Of a DNA stretch of 6,645 nt, positions 5,527 through 6,645 are shown piece by piece. How positions within the stretch are numbered: position 1 is the stretch's first letter; the number at the start of each line of letters is the position of its first letter. The notes below the pieces were generated by a model. That model worked only from the letters and a program-made list of their open reading frames with translations, was not told the DNA's origin and ran no database searches. The translations under genes and the position numbers were made by a program. The stretch is from contig JAMDCE010000511.1 in assembly GCA_023489135.1 (NCBI GenBank), positions 1 through 6,645 of the forward strand, in the 5' to 3' direction. The DNA comes from Chloroflexota bacterium. Its GTDB lineage: Bacteria; Chloroflexota; Chloroflexia; JAMDCE01.

Positions 5527-6645
5527 CTACTCTATATCGCACTTCAGCAGATCGTCATAGGTCTCGCGACGGCGGATCAGGCGAGCCCCTCCATCCCTCA
5601 CCAGCACGATGGGCGGTCGAAGAGCCATATTGTAATTGCTGGCCATTGGAATCGAGTAGGCTCCGGAGACCGGAATGGCGATGATGTCCCCAGGAACAAC
5701 ACCTGGTAAGGCGATATCTTTGATCAAAACGTCGCCGGACTCGCAGAACTTGCCAGCTATAGTGACCATCTCGGCAGCACGCTCCTCCATCTTATTGGCC
5801 ACCACCGCCTCGTATTTGGAGCCATAAAGCGCCGGACGAATATTGTCGGCCATCCCGCCATCAACTGAGACGTACCGTCTCACCCCGGGGATGTCCTTAA
5901 TCGCGCCGACAGTGTAAAGGGCCACGCCGGCCTGGGCGATAATAGATCGGCCTGGTTCTACCGTCAGCCGGGGCAAAGGCAAGCCCATCTTAGCGGCCCA
6001 CGTTTTCACGGCCTTGCAGATCGCCTCCACGTAAGGTTCAATATCGCCACCAGGTTGCGAACTGAGGTACCCATCTGGCGGGCAAAGGAAAGCAGAATCT
6101 CGATCGTATCCACAAACGGTTCGGTCTCAAAGATCTGCGAGCCCACGTGAGCGTGCAGGCCTTTGAGGGTGAGCCCTTCGGCCCGCATCGCCGCCGCCAC
6201 TGCTTTCTCGGCGTCGCCAGTCTCCAGGGCAAAGCCAAACTTGGAATCGAGAATCCCGGTCTTGCGATACTCGTGGGTGTGAGTGTCGACCCCTGGCGAA
6301 ATCCGCAGCAGAACACGGGCACGCCGCCCGGTCTTTCGAGCCGCCTGATCCAGCGTTTCCAGTTCCTGGAAGTTGTCCACTACTACCCGCCCTACTCCCA
6401 GGTCGAGAGCTCGCGCCAGTTCGGCCGGCGACTTATTGTTGCCGTGGAAATAGACTTTGTCTAAAGGAAAACCGGCCGCCGCGGCAACGTGCAACTCGCC
6501 CTCGGAGACCGCATCTAGTCCCAGCCCCTCTTCCTTCAGGATGGAGGCCAAAGCCAAACCGATGTAGGCCTTGCTGGCGTAGAGGATTTGGGTGTTGGGA
6601 TACGCCTCCTGAAAACGACGCACATATTCGCGGCATTTGCTGCGG
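5527..6645 (-). pseudogene. lysA: Diaminopimelate decarboxylase, frame-disrupted, 5' end outside window
   Basis: LysA is a PLP enzyme that decarboxylates meso-diaminopimelate to lysine, the last step of the pathway. The first part (6645 to about 6051) has the PLP lysine in YASKA (codon 6573-6571), DAVSEGEL, the HGNNKS motif and LHAHVGSQIFETEPF. The second part (about 6054 to 5527) continues in another frame with YVEAICKAVKTWAAKMGLPL, the EPGRSIIAQAG motif, YVSVDGGMADNIRPALYG, CESGDVL and GAYSIPMASNYN. Between them, where the family has a loop like LDLGGGxGIxY that contacts the PLP phosphate, both frames lack GGGxG. The upstream frame continues for about 14 wrong residues to a TGA at 6008-6006. 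Frame arithmetic needs a loss of 3k+1 bases; by family comparison I estimate 20-25 residues are gone. Everything else is well conserved, so either the loss is recent or the assembly is faulty. The HEAT gene follows 25 bases downstream. Confidence 0.85.

Noticed and set aside
5527..6645. Programmed ribosomal frameshift joining the two lysA halves
   Set aside because: A frameshift would keep all conserved residues, but the GGGxG segment is absent from every frame, and I see no slippery heptamer at the junction.

Overview
The window reads as a stretch of a moderately GC-rich bacterial chromosome. Every gene I can support lies on the minus strand, so biological order runs from high to low coordinates. 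No plus-strand gene, mobile element, tRNA, rRNA or CRISPR array is visible. The mix of a REC-GAF-HisKA_3 sensor kinase, a very small SWIM zinc-finger protein, a PBS-lyase-type HEAT protein and a lysA of non-enteric type would suit Chloroflexota or a similar environmental lineage. That guess rests on family recollection only and is weak.

Region by region, in transcription order. (1) 6645-5527: diaminopimelate decarboxylase (lysA), cut at its 5' end by the window edge. It is split into two frames, and the glycine-rich GGGxG segment expected at the junction is missing, so it looks inactivated by an internal out-of-frame deletion, unless the assembly is wrong. (2) 5501-4332: a 389-residue HEAT-repeat protein, 25 bases after lysA and probably co-transcribed with it. 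(3) 4315-3755: a self-contained unit made of a near-consensus sigma-70 promoter, a roughly 125-nt structured leader or small RNA ending in an intrinsic terminator, a 95-residue SWIM zinc-finger gene with a strong ribosome binding site, and a second intrinsic terminator. (4) 3743-856: a second near-consensus promoter (TTGACT, 17 bases, TATAAT), then about 530 bases with no recognisable gene (one weak 136-codon ORF), then a two-component pair: a soluble REC-GAF-HisKA_3-HATPase kinase and a NarL/FixJ response regulator 15 bases downstream. (5) 855-486: a 370-base gap with a 12-bp palindrome and an 8-bp inverted repeat. (6) 485-1: the N-terminus of a membrane chemoreceptor that runs off the window.

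How the genes may work together: the kinase and regulator are an obvious cognate pair. The chemoreceptor after them may be a target or a functional neighbour, which is inference. The SWIM unit is insulated by its own promoter and terminator. The most unusual signals are the terminator-ending structured RNA before the SWIM gene, the strong promoter facing a long unassigned leader before the kinase, and the broken lysA.
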